From the NCBI GenBank assembly GCA_016935735.1, contig JAFGQK010000059.1, positions 1-36,387 of the forward strand: 36,387 nucleotides of DNA, given 5' to 3'. A program made the translations under genes and the position numbers. This document shows, one piece after another, positions 1 through 8,956 of this stretch. Source of the DNA: Spirochaetales bacterium. GTDB lineage: Bacteria; Spirochaetota; Spirochaetia; SZUA-6; JAFGRV01. How positions within the stretch are numbered: the first letter of the stretch is position 1; every line of letters begins with the position of its first letter. Below the pieces are notes generated by a model that ran no database searches, was not told the origin of the DNA, and saw only the letters and a list, made by a program, of their open reading frames with translations.

Positions 1-111
1 AGTTCCTTCCTGCATTGCTTTTTTAAGAAAAAAAAAATTTTTTACTGTTTCAAGCAGGTGTGAAACGCAGGCTTTTTAGACAGCCCCAGTACCTTGTAAA
101 TTACTATTGTG

Positions 112-129
112 CCTCAACGAAAGTTGAGG
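112..129. repeat. Perfect 7-bp stem with GAAA tetraloop
   Basis: CCTCAAC (112-118) and GTTGAGG (123-129) are exact reverse complements around a GAAA loop. The hairpin is followed by AGCGCAGCGATGG with no T-run, so it is not a typical terminator on the plus strand. It may be the end of an upstream transcript or of a small repeat; its function is unknown. Confidence 0.45.
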
Positions 130-322
130 AGCGCAGCGATGGAAGTTTATAACCAGATGGGATCGGGTAGGTTATTTGATAAATTATGGAAACGATTAAT
201 ATTATAATATGTAGATTTATTAGTGCCGATTAGTGAAGATGAGTGGTTACTATCGGGGGAGTAGTTACGGTTTTTTGTTAAAAAAACCTGATTGGAAAAT
301 CGCACCCAGGTAAAGAGAAACC

Positions 323-351
323 TTGACATATCACACCCAATCCTGTAACAA
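323..351 (+). promoter_or_regulatory. Putative sigma70 promoter of the dehydrogenase gene
   Basis: A consensus -35 TTGACA (323-328) is followed after 17 bp by a weak -10 TAACAA (346-351). The -10 is preceded by TG, giving a partly extended form. Transcription would start near 358, about 24 nt before the ATG at 382. The -35 is perfect; the -10 is only fair. Confidence 0.45.
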
Positions 352-381
352 TTGATGGATAACAGGTGAAAGGGAAAGAAT

Positions 382-1485
382 ATGAACAAGGATATTATTT
401 ACATTCCGGTAGATACAATGAAGAAGTTTATGAAAGAGGTTTTTACCGGACTTGGGGTACCGGAGACGGATGCGGATATTTGTACTGATATACTCATTAC
501 CTCGGATCTCCGGGGTATCGATTCCCATGGGGTGGGAAGATTAAAAATGTACTATGACAGGATCAAGGCAGGAATCCAATATCCCGTTACCAATATAACC
601 ATAGTTAAAGAAACCGAAACCACCGCAACCATAGACGGCGGACATGGTATGGGTCATGTTGTTGCCTGTAAAGCCATGAAAATGGCAATTGAAAAAGCCC
701 GGGAATATGGACTTGGAAGTGCAGCGGTACGAAACTCCACCCATTACGGGATTGCCGGTTATTACCCGCTTATGGCGATAAAAGAGGGAATGGCAGGTCT
801 TTCGGTCACCAATGCCCGGCCTTCGATCCCGCCGACTTTCGGGATTGAACCGATGTACGGGACAAATCCTTTGACCATTGGTGTCCCCACCGATGAACCT
901 TTTCCTTTTCTTATCGACTGTGCCACATCAATTTCACAGAGGGGCAAGATAGAACTTCTGGATAGGGCGGAAAAACCGACACCCGAAGGATGGGCGATAG
1001 ATTCGGAAGGAAAGCCTCATACCGATACAAAAAAGCTTTTAAAGGATCTGGTGGACGGGACAGCTGCTCTTCTCCCGATAGGGGGACAGGGAGAAACATT
1101 CGGCGGTCATAAGGGATATGGCTGGGCGGTTATTGTGGAGATACTCTCTGCTGCACTCCAGGACGGTTCATTCTTATCGGATCTTAAAGGCCAGGATTCG
1201 GAAGGCAACAAGGTTCCTTATAAACTGGGCCACTTTTTCCTTGCTATCAATATAGAAAGCTTTATTCCCCTGAACCAATTCAAGCTTATAGCAGGTTCTA
1301 TCTGCCGTGCATTAAGAAACTCAAAAAAGGAACCCGGTCAATCGCGTATCTACACAGCCGGGGAAAAAGAATATGAAGCAGAACAGGAACGGATAAAAAC
1401 AGGTATTCCGGTAAATGCAAACTTACGGAAAAACCTTCAAATAATGGGAGAAGAACTCCATTTGTCCGGATATGATTTTCTTTGA
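382..1485 (+). CDS. Malate/L-lactate dehydrogenase family oxidoreductase (Ldh_2)
   Basis: This 367-residue protein has the usual length of the Ldh_2 family of NAD(P)-dependent 2-hydroxyacid dehydrogenases, which includes type 2 malate/lactate, ureidoglycolate and 2,3-diketogulonate enzymes and is unrelated to classical LDH/MDH. Visible family motifs are DSHGVGRL (catalytic His near residue 49), STHYGIAGYY (His about 121), YGTNPLTIG, and the C-terminal GGHKGYGWA stretch. It is predicted to be cytosolic and to oxidise or reduce a 2-hydroxy/2-keto acid; the substrate cannot be set from sequence. ATG 382 follows a purine-rich AAAGGGAAAGA site and a promoter at 323-351. It appears to be a single-gene unit, since the next gene is on the other strand. 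Confidence 0.88.
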   Translation: MNKDIIYIPVDTMKKFMKEVFTGLGVPETDADICTDILITSDLRGIDSHGVGRLKMYYDRIKAGIQYPVTNITIVKETETTATIDGGHGMGHVVACKAMKMAIEKAREYGLGSAAVRNSTHYGIAGYYPLMAIKEGMAGLSVTNARPSIPPTFGIEPMYGTNPLTIGVPTDEPFPFLIDCATSISQRGKIELLDRAEKPTPEGWAIDSEGKPHTDTKKLLKDLVDGTAALLPIGGQGETFGGHKGYGWAVIVEILSAALQDGSFLSDLKGQDSEGNKVPYKLGHFFLAINIESFIPLNQFKLIAGSICRALRNSKKEPGQSRIYTAGEKEYEAEQERIKTGIPVNANLRKNLQIMGEELHLSGYDFL

Positions 1486-1578
1486 TTTAACAAAGCTTAA
1501 TTAAATTGTAAATTTCTGGAAAAAAAAAGAGGAGCGGCAAAACACTTTGATGGTTCTCATTATTGAACATAAACATAA

Positions 1579-2073
1579 TTAAAATCCGAAGAAATCATTC
1601 AAGGCATATCCGGCAGCGACCCACAGGTGTGGAGTATTTCCGGTAACATAGCCAATTTCCAGGTAAATATCAATAATCGAAACCTTTGCCCCAAACTCGA
1701 CCCCACTCAACCAGGCTTTATCAGTACTCAGGCAATATCCTGCATAACCCTGGGCAAAAAGATCGGATGATCCAAAACGGAATACCGCTCTTAAGGGGAA
1801 ATGAACGAATTCCGTTTCTGTCCTGCCCTCTATTTCCCCTACCACAAAGGCAATTCCCGCTTCTGCTCCCACACTCATTATTGCAGTTAAATTATAGCGT
1901 ACACCGGCAAATGGGAAGAAACCAATCATATAGGATTTATCCGTATCAAAGAATCCCATGGATGTACCGAATCCCATATCCAGACTGATAATCCGGTAGT
2001 TTTTCTGGGCAACAGCAAAAAAGGAACCAATCAGCAGAAATAGTATAGTAAACAGAAAAGCTTTTTTTAACAC
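1579..2073 (-). CDS. Small outer-membrane beta-barrel-like protein
   Basis: The 164-residue product starts with a clear Sec signal peptide (KK, then a hydrophobic run, then AVAQ as a likely cleavage site). The rest alternates hydrophobic and polar residues, is rich in Gly and aromatic residues, and ends in Phe, as small outer-membrane beta-barrels do. The start is GTG (2071-2073), preceded by a strong AAGGAGG (about 2079-2085), so it is well supported despite the non-ATG codon. No enzyme motif is visible, and I do not recognise a named family. The likely place is the outer membrane or periplasm. It is monocistronic by position. Confidence 0.7.
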   Translation of the reverse strand: MLKKAFLFTILFLLIGSFFAVAQKNYRIISLDMGFGTSMGFFDTDKSYMIGFFPFAGVRYNLTAIMSVGAEAGIAFVVGEIEGRTETEFVHFPLRAVFRFGSSDLFAQGYAGYCLSTDKAWLSGVEFGAKVSIIDIYLEIGYVTGNTPHLWVAAGYALNDFFGF

Positions 2074-2155
2074 GAAAAACCTCCTTAATATAATATCTGT
2101 CTTTCACTTTGAATCTATCACGGATTTTGTTAAATATCATTGTTTTTCATAAAAA

Positions 2156-2190
2156 GGGGAAACCGGGAAGCGGGATAATTACGGTTCCCC
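2156..2190. terminator. Terminator-like hairpin between divergent genes
   Basis: GGGGAAACCG (2156-2165) pairs with CGGTTCCCC (2182-2190), with one bulged A. Read on the minus strand the stem is followed by TTTTT (2151-2155); on the plus strand it is followed by CTCTTTT. No intact gene now sits upstream on either strand to need it, so it may be a leftover of a lost gene. Confidence 0.35.
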
Positions 2191-2222
2191 CTCTTTTCAT
2201 AATTTGCCAATTATAGGATTAA

Positions 2223-2255
2223 TTATCTGGCAAAAAATACCTTTTTGCCAGATAA
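2223..2255. repeat. 14-bp perfect inverted repeat (possible operator)
   Basis: TTATCTGGCAAAAA (2223-2236) and TTTTTGCCAGATAA (2242-2255) are exact reverse complements separated by ATACC. The TTTTGCC core recurs at 2203-2209 and 2464-2470 and, inverted, at 2490-2497. This repetition ahead of a regulator gene suggests binding sites, though a hairpin in RNA is equally possible. Confidence 0.45.
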
Positions 2256-2260
2256 ATTGA

Positions 2261-2482
2261 ATGCGAAATTTTATTGACAATGTAAAGAAAGAGTTTTATA
2301 GTGACCCTGACAACCATAACTATGAAGGAAACAGAAGAGTTTTATTAAACACCGCGCGTGTTTTATACTGATAAAGGGAACGATAGCTCCATCGATTGTT
2401 TTCATTTTATGACGGGCTATGAAACAAATACAGGGAAGGATGACCACGAAGCATTTGTGGTACTTTTGCCATTAATTTATCG
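2261..2482 (+). pseudogene. Possible frameshifted gene remnant
   Basis: An ATG at 2261 opens 36 codons ending at TGA 2369-2371. The neighbouring frame (from about 2361) continues for some 40 codons to a stop near 2482. Both pieces read like ordinary soluble protein (RRVLLNTARVLY, then FHFMTGYETNTGKDDHEAF), so a single frameshift could have broken one gene. There is no Shine-Dalgarno site and I do not recognise the family. It could be chance. Confidence 0.2.
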
Positions 2483-2594
2483 GTTTTAAGGGCAAAAACA
2501 AGGAGAAATAGGGATCTTTATTAAGATTTTCCAGCATGATGTGAAAATAATATGTTACGGAAAAAGATGATTCACAACTGTTTCATTTATCATA

Positions 2595-2606
2595 CAAACA
2601 TGTTTG
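2595..2606. promoter_or_regulatory. 12-bp palindrome ahead of the NrpR-like gene
   Basis: CAAACATGTTTG is a perfect palindrome ending 18 bp before the ATG at 2625. Its position fits an autoregulatory operator of the downstream winged-helix regulator. It does not match the archaeal NrpR operator GGAA-N6-TTCC. Confidence 0.35.
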
Positions 2607-2624
2607 ATATCACAGAAGTAGAAA

Positions 2625-3620
2625 ATGGATAAAGAAGCAAGAAAAAAGATGATTTTTATACTAAAGGTTCTCGAGAATAACAACAAAGCAATGAGTTCAA
2701 GGAAGATCGCTTCCCACCTTGCCACATATGGCTATTTCTTGCCAGAAAGAACGATCCGGCATTACCTGAAAATCTGTGATGAGAACGGATTTACTGAAAA
2801 AAACGATTCCAGATCCACCAGGGTGATAACGCAAAAAGGGATCGATGAGATTTCCAATTCCTTTGTTCTTGAAAAAGTGGGCATCATGTCCACCAAGATA
2901 AACACCTTATCCTATGAAATGGATTTTTCCATAAAAAAAAGAAAAGGAACTGTTATTCTTAACATCTCTTTGCTGGAAAAAAAGGTATTTACAAAATATA
3001 AATCGAATATTAAAGAAGTCTTCGAAAATAACTTAAGCATGGGAAAATATCTTTTACTCATGGAAGATTTATCCCGTATCTCACAATTCTCTCACATGGA
3101 AGTAAAAAACAAGCTGGCACTCGGTACAATATGCAGCATTACATTAAACGGGATATTATTACGGCATAATATCTATGTAAACCCGGTCTTTGGGGGGTTA
3201 CTGGAAATGCAAGACCGGCGCCCCTACCGGTTTACCCAGCTTATCAGGTATGACGGTACTTCCCTGGACCCGATTGAAATCTTTTTGCGTGGAAGAATGA
3301 CAAGTATCAATGAATATCTATCAACGGGAAATGGAAAAATTGCAGCAAGCTTCAGGGAAATCCCGGCAATTGCATATTTTGAAGTCCTGAAATTAGAAAA
3401 AACCCTGGAAAAAACAGGGCTGAACGGAATCTTATCCATCGGTAAACCAGGGTTACCGCTTTGCGGGATTTCGGTAAAAGAAGGGATGTGCGGTATGATT
3501 GTTGTTGGCGGTCTGAATCCCTTTGCCCCGCTGGTCGAAAAAAACATTGAAGTGCAAAACTATGCTCTTCATACTCTTATAAATTTTGAAGAGCTCGTTA
3601 TATACAATAAAGTTTTATAA
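2625..3620 (+). CDS. NrpR-family (DUF128) nitrogen-responsive transcriptional regulator
   Basis: Residues about 8-70 form a winged helix of the NrpR N-terminal type: ILKVLENNNKAMSSRKIASH, then LPERTIRHYLKICDENGFTEK, ending ITQKGIDEI. The rest (about 80-331) is one copy of the DUF128 effector domain, opening VGIMSTKINTLSYEMDF. NrpR was described in methanogens as a repressor of nitrogen-assimilation genes that is released by 2-oxoglutarate. Archaeal versions often carry two DUF128 copies; this one has one. gdhA begins 18 bp downstream, so the two are almost certainly co-transcribed, which supports a nitrogen role. The Shine-Dalgarno site before ATG 2625 is weak, suggesting low expression. Family call firm; ligand inferred. 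Confidence 0.82.
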   Translation: MDKEARKKMIFILKVLENNNKAMSSRKIASHLATYGYFLPERTIRHYLKICDENGFTEKNDSRSTRVITQKGIDEISNSFVLEKVGIMSTKINTLSYEMDFSIKKRKGTVILNISLLEKKVFTKYKSNIKEVFENNLSMGKYLLLMEDLSRISQFSHMEVKNKLALGTICSITLNGILLRHNIYVNPVFGGLLEMQDRRPYRFTQLIRYDGTSLDPIEIFLRGRMTSINEYLSTGNGKIAASFREIPAIAYFEVLKLEKTLEKTGLNGILSIGKPGLPLCGISVKEGMCGMIVVGGLNPFAPLVEKNIEVQNYALHTLINFEELVIYNKVL

Positions 3621-4970
<1,350 letters not shown>

Positions 4971-4998
4971 AGAACGATATTCTTAAAACAGGAAAAAG

Positions 4999-5059
4999 AA
5001 AGGTTTCCGGCACTACTGTGCGTACTCCAGTGCGCACTGGAGTGCAGGGAACCTTTTTT
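4999..5059 (+). terminator. Rho-independent terminator after gdhA
   Basis: Outer arms AAAGGTTTCC and GGGAACCTTT close an inner, perfectly self-complementary 20-bp palindrome (5024-5043), and the structure ends in TTTTTT. It sits about 30 bp after the gdhA stop. The A-run on the left side lets it also serve the opposite strand. Confidence 0.8.
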
Positions 5060-5115
5060 ATTAAAATCCTGTTCACTGGCAAACTATACTTTTTATAGTA
5101 ACTCGAAATTCGGCC

Positions 5116-5604
5116 TTATTTGATATTTCCCATTATTGATTTATACAGTTCTCTCACATGTTCATTTTTATGTTGTTTCATTGTTTCTAATTCAGATTTA
5201 CACTCATCTATATCTACTATATTTCTGAAAATCAGATAATCTACTATTCCTGCCCCCCAGATTTGAATTGATTCATCATTATTCTTTAAAAACTCATGAA
5301 CCCATTTCAAAACACTTTTATCCGAAATTATTCTTAAAAGTTCTATAGCGGTGCGTTTTCTTTCAATATTATCATCATTGATGTAAATTTGATAACACCT
5401 ATTCATTGCTGATATTGGGGTAATAATACTTAAAACTAATCGAGCAAGTTCTGAATGTTGTTTTAAATCAATATAATAATCAACTGCGGAAACGATGGCT
5501 TCTTCTCCAATAATCAATTCTAATGCTCTTTTTGCGTGTTCAGATGAATATATCTTATCAATATTTAATTTATCTGCAATTGCTAACCAATCAATATTTT
5601 TCAC
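5116..5604 (-). CDS. Hypothetical protein, HEAT-repeat-like, AT-rich
   Basis: This 162-residue protein is predicted to be almost all helical, with repeated helix pairs (ERKRTAIELLRIISDKSVLKWVHEFL; SIQIWGAGIVDYLI; HVRELYKSIMG) resembling HEAT/ARM repeats. No signal peptide or membrane segment is seen, so it is likely cytosolic. The start is GTG (5602-5604), with GAGGAG about 8 bp upstream. Its codons are clearly more AT-rich than those of neighbouring gdhA and the deacetylase gene, which suggests later acquisition. Small solitary HEAT-like proteins of this sort are sometimes immunity proteins, but nothing here proves that. I do not recognise a named family. Confidence 0.6.
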   Translation of the reverse strand: MKNIDWLAIADKLNIDKIYSSEHAKRALELIIGEEAIVSAVDYYIDLKQHSELARLVLSIITPISAMNRCYQIYINDDNIERKRTAIELLRIISDKSVLKWVHEFLKNNDESIQIWGAGIVDYLIFRNIVDIDECKSELETMKQHKNEHVRELYKSIMGNIK

Positions 5605-5726
5605 AATAAATCTCCTCTATCTGTTAAAACAATAAGCCATTTTTCACACTTTCGTACAACCATTCTTTTTATTCATTCATTTTATTCTTTTTCTTCTTTT
5701 GGGAATTTTATTGATACTATTTCACC

Positions 5727-6773
5727 TCAAAGCCCGTGTATATCCCTTATACGTCTTATCAACTCATCGACTTTTCCCGGTCTTTCCTCATATGCAGGAA
5801 AAGGATCATCGTACACCTTATTCCCGAGAAGCCCCTGCACGATATTCCCGATGCCGGGACCGAGAACGTTCAGGTTATAACCGCCTTCCAGGCAAAAGAT
5901 GATCCTTCCCCGGCAGAGTTCTTCCGCTGTATTTATGAGTGCACGGCATAAAACATTATACCCGGTAAGACTTAATTGAATCGCAGAAAGAGGATCCTCC
6001 CCATGGGCATCAAATCCCACGGAAACAAAGAGAAACCCGGGACGAAATCGCTTTAATGAAGGGACAATCACCTCTTCCAGTGCTTTCTGATACCCCTTAT
6101 CCCCTGTATATGCAGGAAACGGGATATTTATAGTGGTTCCTCTCCCCTCCCCTTCTCCTGTTTCATTCATCTTTCCCGAACCGGGATAATGGGGATACTG
6201 GTGGGTGGAAATATAAAGAACGGAAGGGTCACTATAAAAGATCCACTGGGTTCCATTGCCATGATGAACATCGATATCGACGATTGCCGCTTTTTCTATC
6301 CCGTGATGGAGAATGCATGACCGGACGCCAAGGGCAATGGTATTGAAAAGACAGAATCCCATAGCCCGATTCACTGTCGCATGATGCCCGGGAGGCCTTG
6401 CAAGAACGATACCGTTTGTAAGTTCGTTATCCGCTACTTTCCCTGCGAGGTCTATCATTCCCCCTGCTGCTCTTATCGCTGCCTCGTAAGAAAACTCATT
6501 CATATATGTATCGGGGTCTATATAAGAGAGACCGTTCTTCCCGGATTCTCTAAGCTGAGAAATAAGTTCCTTATCGTGGCAGGTAAGAAGTTCCGTTTCC
6601 GTTGCAGGTCGTGCCGTTACCTTTTCAGGTTCTGCGAAAAGCGACCCCTGTTCTGATTTACCAGGGTGATCTTCCAGGTAGGAAACAATCGCCTTAAGAC
6701 GTCCGGCATGCTCCGGGTGGCCGGGAAGGTTATGCTTTAAAAAAATTTCATCATATAGTAAACCGGTTTTCAT
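5727..6773 (-). CDS. Class II histone deacetylase-like / acetoin utilisation-type deacetylase
   Basis: The 348-residue protein is a full-length member of the zinc-dependent arginase/deacetylase fold. Key motifs are all present: ARPPGHHA (His130-His131), DIDVHHGNGT (metal ligands Asp168 and His170), GFDAH (Asp255) and LEGGY (catalytic Tyr299). Bacterial members remove acetyl groups from protein lysines (AcuC-like), from polyamines or from other acyl-amines; the substrate cannot be told here. It is the last gene of an operon with a TPR lipoprotein and an adenylate cyclase, starting 30 bp after the cyclase stop. The Shine-Dalgarno site before ATG 6773 is weak, so it may rely on upstream translation. 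Confidence 0.88.
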   Translation of the reverse strand: MKTGLLYDEIFLKHNLPGHPEHAGRLKAIVSYLEDHPGKSEQGSLFAEPEKVTARPATETELLTCHDKELISQLRESGKNGLSYIDPDTYMNEFSYEAAIRAAGGMIDLAGKVADNELTNGIVLARPPGHHATVNRAMGFCLFNTIALGVRSCILHHGIEKAAIVDIDVHHGNGTQWIFYSDPSVLYISTHQYPHYPGSGKMNETGEGEGRGTTINIPFPAYTGDKGYQKALEEVIVPSLKRFRPGFLFVSVGFDAHGEDPLSAIQLSLTGYNVLCRALINTAEELCRGRIIFCLEGGYNLNVLGPGIGNIVQGLLGNKVYDDPFPAYEERPGKVDELIRRIRDIHGL

Positions 6774-6803
6774 AACAACAATGATGGATACATCCCCTTT
6801 CTC

Positions 6804-8945
6804 CTATTTTACCGTCATGGTGAATACCCCATCCCAATTAGCAGGCGGGGGATTACTCTTAAACAGTCCGATTCTACGGATAAAGACATTGCTTGTTCTG
6901 TCGTTATACTCTTCATTACACTTTGTAAATACCTTAAGTGCATCATTCCATTTCTTGTTTCTGTACTGTTCAAGACCTTCCTCGAAATATTTCTTTATTG
7001 TAAGAAGTTTCTTATCTGCTTTTTTCTTATCCTGAAGAATCTCGTATATTCTTACCGGGATACTTTTCCCTTTTACTGCTATAAGATCTATTTCCCTGCA
7101 TATATATAAATCCTTTACTTTTGTATAAACAGTTTCTGTCATAAGGGCTTTTGTATGATACACCTTATTCGCCCCTTCCAGGCGTGCGGCGAGATTCACC
7201 GTGTCCCCGATACTGGTAAAATCCATCCTTTCCTTTGCCCCGACACTCCCGAATACCACCGGGCCGGAATTGAGTCCGATCCCTATCTGCACTGCCTTTT
7301 GCTGTTTTTTCTCTCTTTTTTCCCTCTCTTCTGCCATGGCGGTACGAATTTCCATGCTTGCCTTACATGCGTTTTTTTCCTTATCCGGGCCGTCAAACGT
7401 ACCCATAATCTCGTCACCGACAAACTTATCAATATCACCATGATTGTTCATGATTATTGTCGATTGAATATCGAGGTACCGATTAAGGATACTCACCACC
7501 TTGGCGGGAGCCAATCCTTCACAGAGTGTAGTAAATCCCCGGATATCGGTAAACAGAAAACATAATTTTCTGATCTGGGAGACAGGCTTTCCTTCTTCCA
7601 CATGCGTAAAGGTAGAGGAAGAGATATAGGGAATTACCCCTTTTATGACATTTGTCATATCATTGATTTCGGTAGAGAGAGTTTTTATTTCATCCTTTGT
7701 TTTTACGATGTCCCTGTAGGTAAGAAGATCTGCAGAAACCTTCATCTTGCCTTTCAGCATTCTGGAGAGGGTTGTCCCGAGTTTGTTGACATTCATTCTC
7801 AAAAAAAGAAGCGGGAAAACGATTCTACTCCCGAAAATATAGACCAGGATAATCGCCAGGTACATAAAGATAAAGCTGAAAATAATCACTTTTACCTGGG
7901 TCCTGAAATATGCTTCAAAAACGGCATCTTCGGCATATACAGCAAGTGCGTATCCTATTATCCGGTTACTCAGAAAGACAGGTGAAATAAACTCGTATGT
8001 TTTCATTTTACTGTTGTACCGTGCCTGTGTCTCGGTAATGGATGCATAAGAAGGATCAAGCTCATTTCCGAGTATTTCCGTATCTGTACTGACTGCTATA
8101 ACATAATTCTCTGTTTTTCCCTGCTTTTTATAAAACGAGAGAGAATTAAACCTGAATTCGGATGAATTATTTCTTGCTTTCTCCATTGCAAGATAATCAT
8201 TGATTGCAATATCATCGTCTATGTTTGTCTTGATAACCATGGCGCTTCTGCCTGCAAGGGTATTCCCTGTATCGAAAACAGAAGCGAGTACGGTGTTGGA
8301 GAAATCCACCATGAGAATCGAACTTAAGCCCAGAAGAAGGATAAAAATAAGTCCAAGAAAAGATACAAGGAGTTTCTGTTGAATACCTACCTTTATCCCG
8401 ATTTTTACTGATGCATCTTCATCTTTTCTGGATAACCGGCGGAATTCAAGGTACTCCTGGTAATTCTCATTCACTTTCCTGAAGAATTTTACCAGGAATA
8501 CGGAAAATGATACATTATAGATAATAGAAAATCCGCCCAGGATATAGGTATAGAGAGAGAAAGTCTGGAAAAAACGGATATTGATTGCATATGCCTGGAT
8601 ATAAAGAAAAATCAACACAACCAGGCAGGCGGAAGAGATAATATTGAATAAAATCGGGAAAAACCTTTCTGCGGCACAGAGAAAAGCCATTTTCTTCCTG
8701 AAAAACACTGAAATTAACTTGAGTCCGCAAATTACCGGGATTAAAAAGGTGAGTATGGATGCGATTACCAGCATATGGAATTCCCCGCCTTTTATATAAA
8801 TGAGAAAGGGGAGGTCAAAGGATTTTACCTGAAATAATCCCGGCAGATAATAAGGCAAGACATACCAGGTAAGAACGCTCAGGGCATAAAAAATTTCCAC
8901 AATATGCAGAAAAATATGAATTTTGCTCTTTGTTGTATTATCCAA
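6804..8945 (-). CDS. Membrane-bound class III adenylate/guanylate cyclase
   Basis: The 713-residue protein has about five N-terminal membrane helices (roughly 10-33, 55-82, 98-120, 132-154, 192-213), an extracytoplasmic sensor region (about 214-350), a sixth helix (351-372), a HAMP-like linker, and a class III cyclase domain (about 455-620). Catalytic parts are intact: metal Asp467 in FTDIRGFT, Asp511 in DKFVGDEIM, and DFTSIGDTVNLAARLEG with the Asn and Arg of the transition-state pair. Lys507 and Thr577 suggest ATP as substrate, hence cAMP. A short TPR-like tail ends with NPPPANWDGVFTM. The start is TTG (8943-8945), with AGGAGAG upstream. The preceding TPR lipoprotein gene stops 11 bp before it, within the same Shine-Dalgarno region. 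Confidence 0.9.
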   Translation of the reverse strand: MDNTTKSKIHIFLHIVEIFYALSVLTWYVLPYYLPGLFQVKSFDLPFLIYIKGGEFHMLVIASILTFLIPVICGLKLISVFFRKKMAFLCAAERFFPILFNIISSACLVVLIFLYIQAYAINIRFFQTFSLYTYILGGFSIIYNVSFSVFLVKFFRKVNENYQEYLEFRRLSRKDEDASVKIGIKVGIQQKLLVSFLGLIFILLLGLSSILMVDFSNTVLASVFDTGNTLAGRSAMVIKTNIDDDIAINDYLAMEKARNNSSEFRFNSLSFYKKQGKTENYVIAVSTDTEILGNELDPSYASITETQARYNSKMKTYEFISPVFLSNRIIGYALAVYAEDAVFEAYFRTQVKVIIFSFIFMYLAIILVYIFGSRIVFPLLFLRMNVNKLGTTLSRMLKGKMKVSADLLTYRDIVKTKDEIKTLSTEINDMTNVIKGVIPYISSSTFTHVEEGKPVSQIRKLCFLFTDIRGFTTLCEGLAPAKVVSILNRYLDIQSTIIMNNHGDIDKFVGDEIMGTFDGPDKEKNACKASMEIRTAMAEEREKREKKQQKAVQIGIGLNSGPVVFGSVGAKERMDFTSIGDTVNLAARLEGANKVYHTKALMTETVYTKVKDLYICREIDLIAVKGKSIPVRIYEILQDKKKADKKLLTIKKYFEEGLEQYRNKKWNDALKVFTKCNEEYNDRTSNVFIRRIGLFKSNPPPANWDGVFTMTVK

Positions 8946-8956
8946 TATCGTCTCTC

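Larger units (their letters stand above)
1..381. other. Intergenic region before the first gene
   Basis: No convincing gene is visible here. The stretch holds an A/T tract (about 26-45), a perfect 7-bp hairpin with a GAAA tetraloop (112-129) and the promoter of the downstream dehydrogenase (323-351). Short reading frames on both strands lack ribosome binding sites and are treated as chance. Confidence 0.5.
2074..2624. other. Long intergenic region with repeats and a possible gene remnant
   Basis: This 551-bp stretch lies between divergent genes. It holds a hairpin at 2156-2190, a 14-bp inverted repeat (2223-2255), further TTTTGCC/GGCAAAA copies (2203-2209, 2464-2470, 2490-2497), a short two-frame possible gene remnant (2261-2482), and a 12-bp palindrome just before the NrpR-like gene (2595-2606). 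No intact gene is seen. Confidence 0.5.

Noticed and set aside
1-60. CCTGC...GCAGG arms around the A/T tract as a terminator
   Set aside because: The arms are 5 bp and 40 bp apart, and the T-run lies inside rather than after the stem.
147-528. Minus-strand reading frames of 65-80 codons near the left edge
   Set aside because: They overlap the promoter and start of the dehydrogenase gene, have no Shine-Dalgarno site and give low-complexity peptides.
7155-7985. Plus-strand frames of 80-136 codons
   Set aside because: They are antisense to the conserved cyclase catalytic and HAMP regions and show no start signals.
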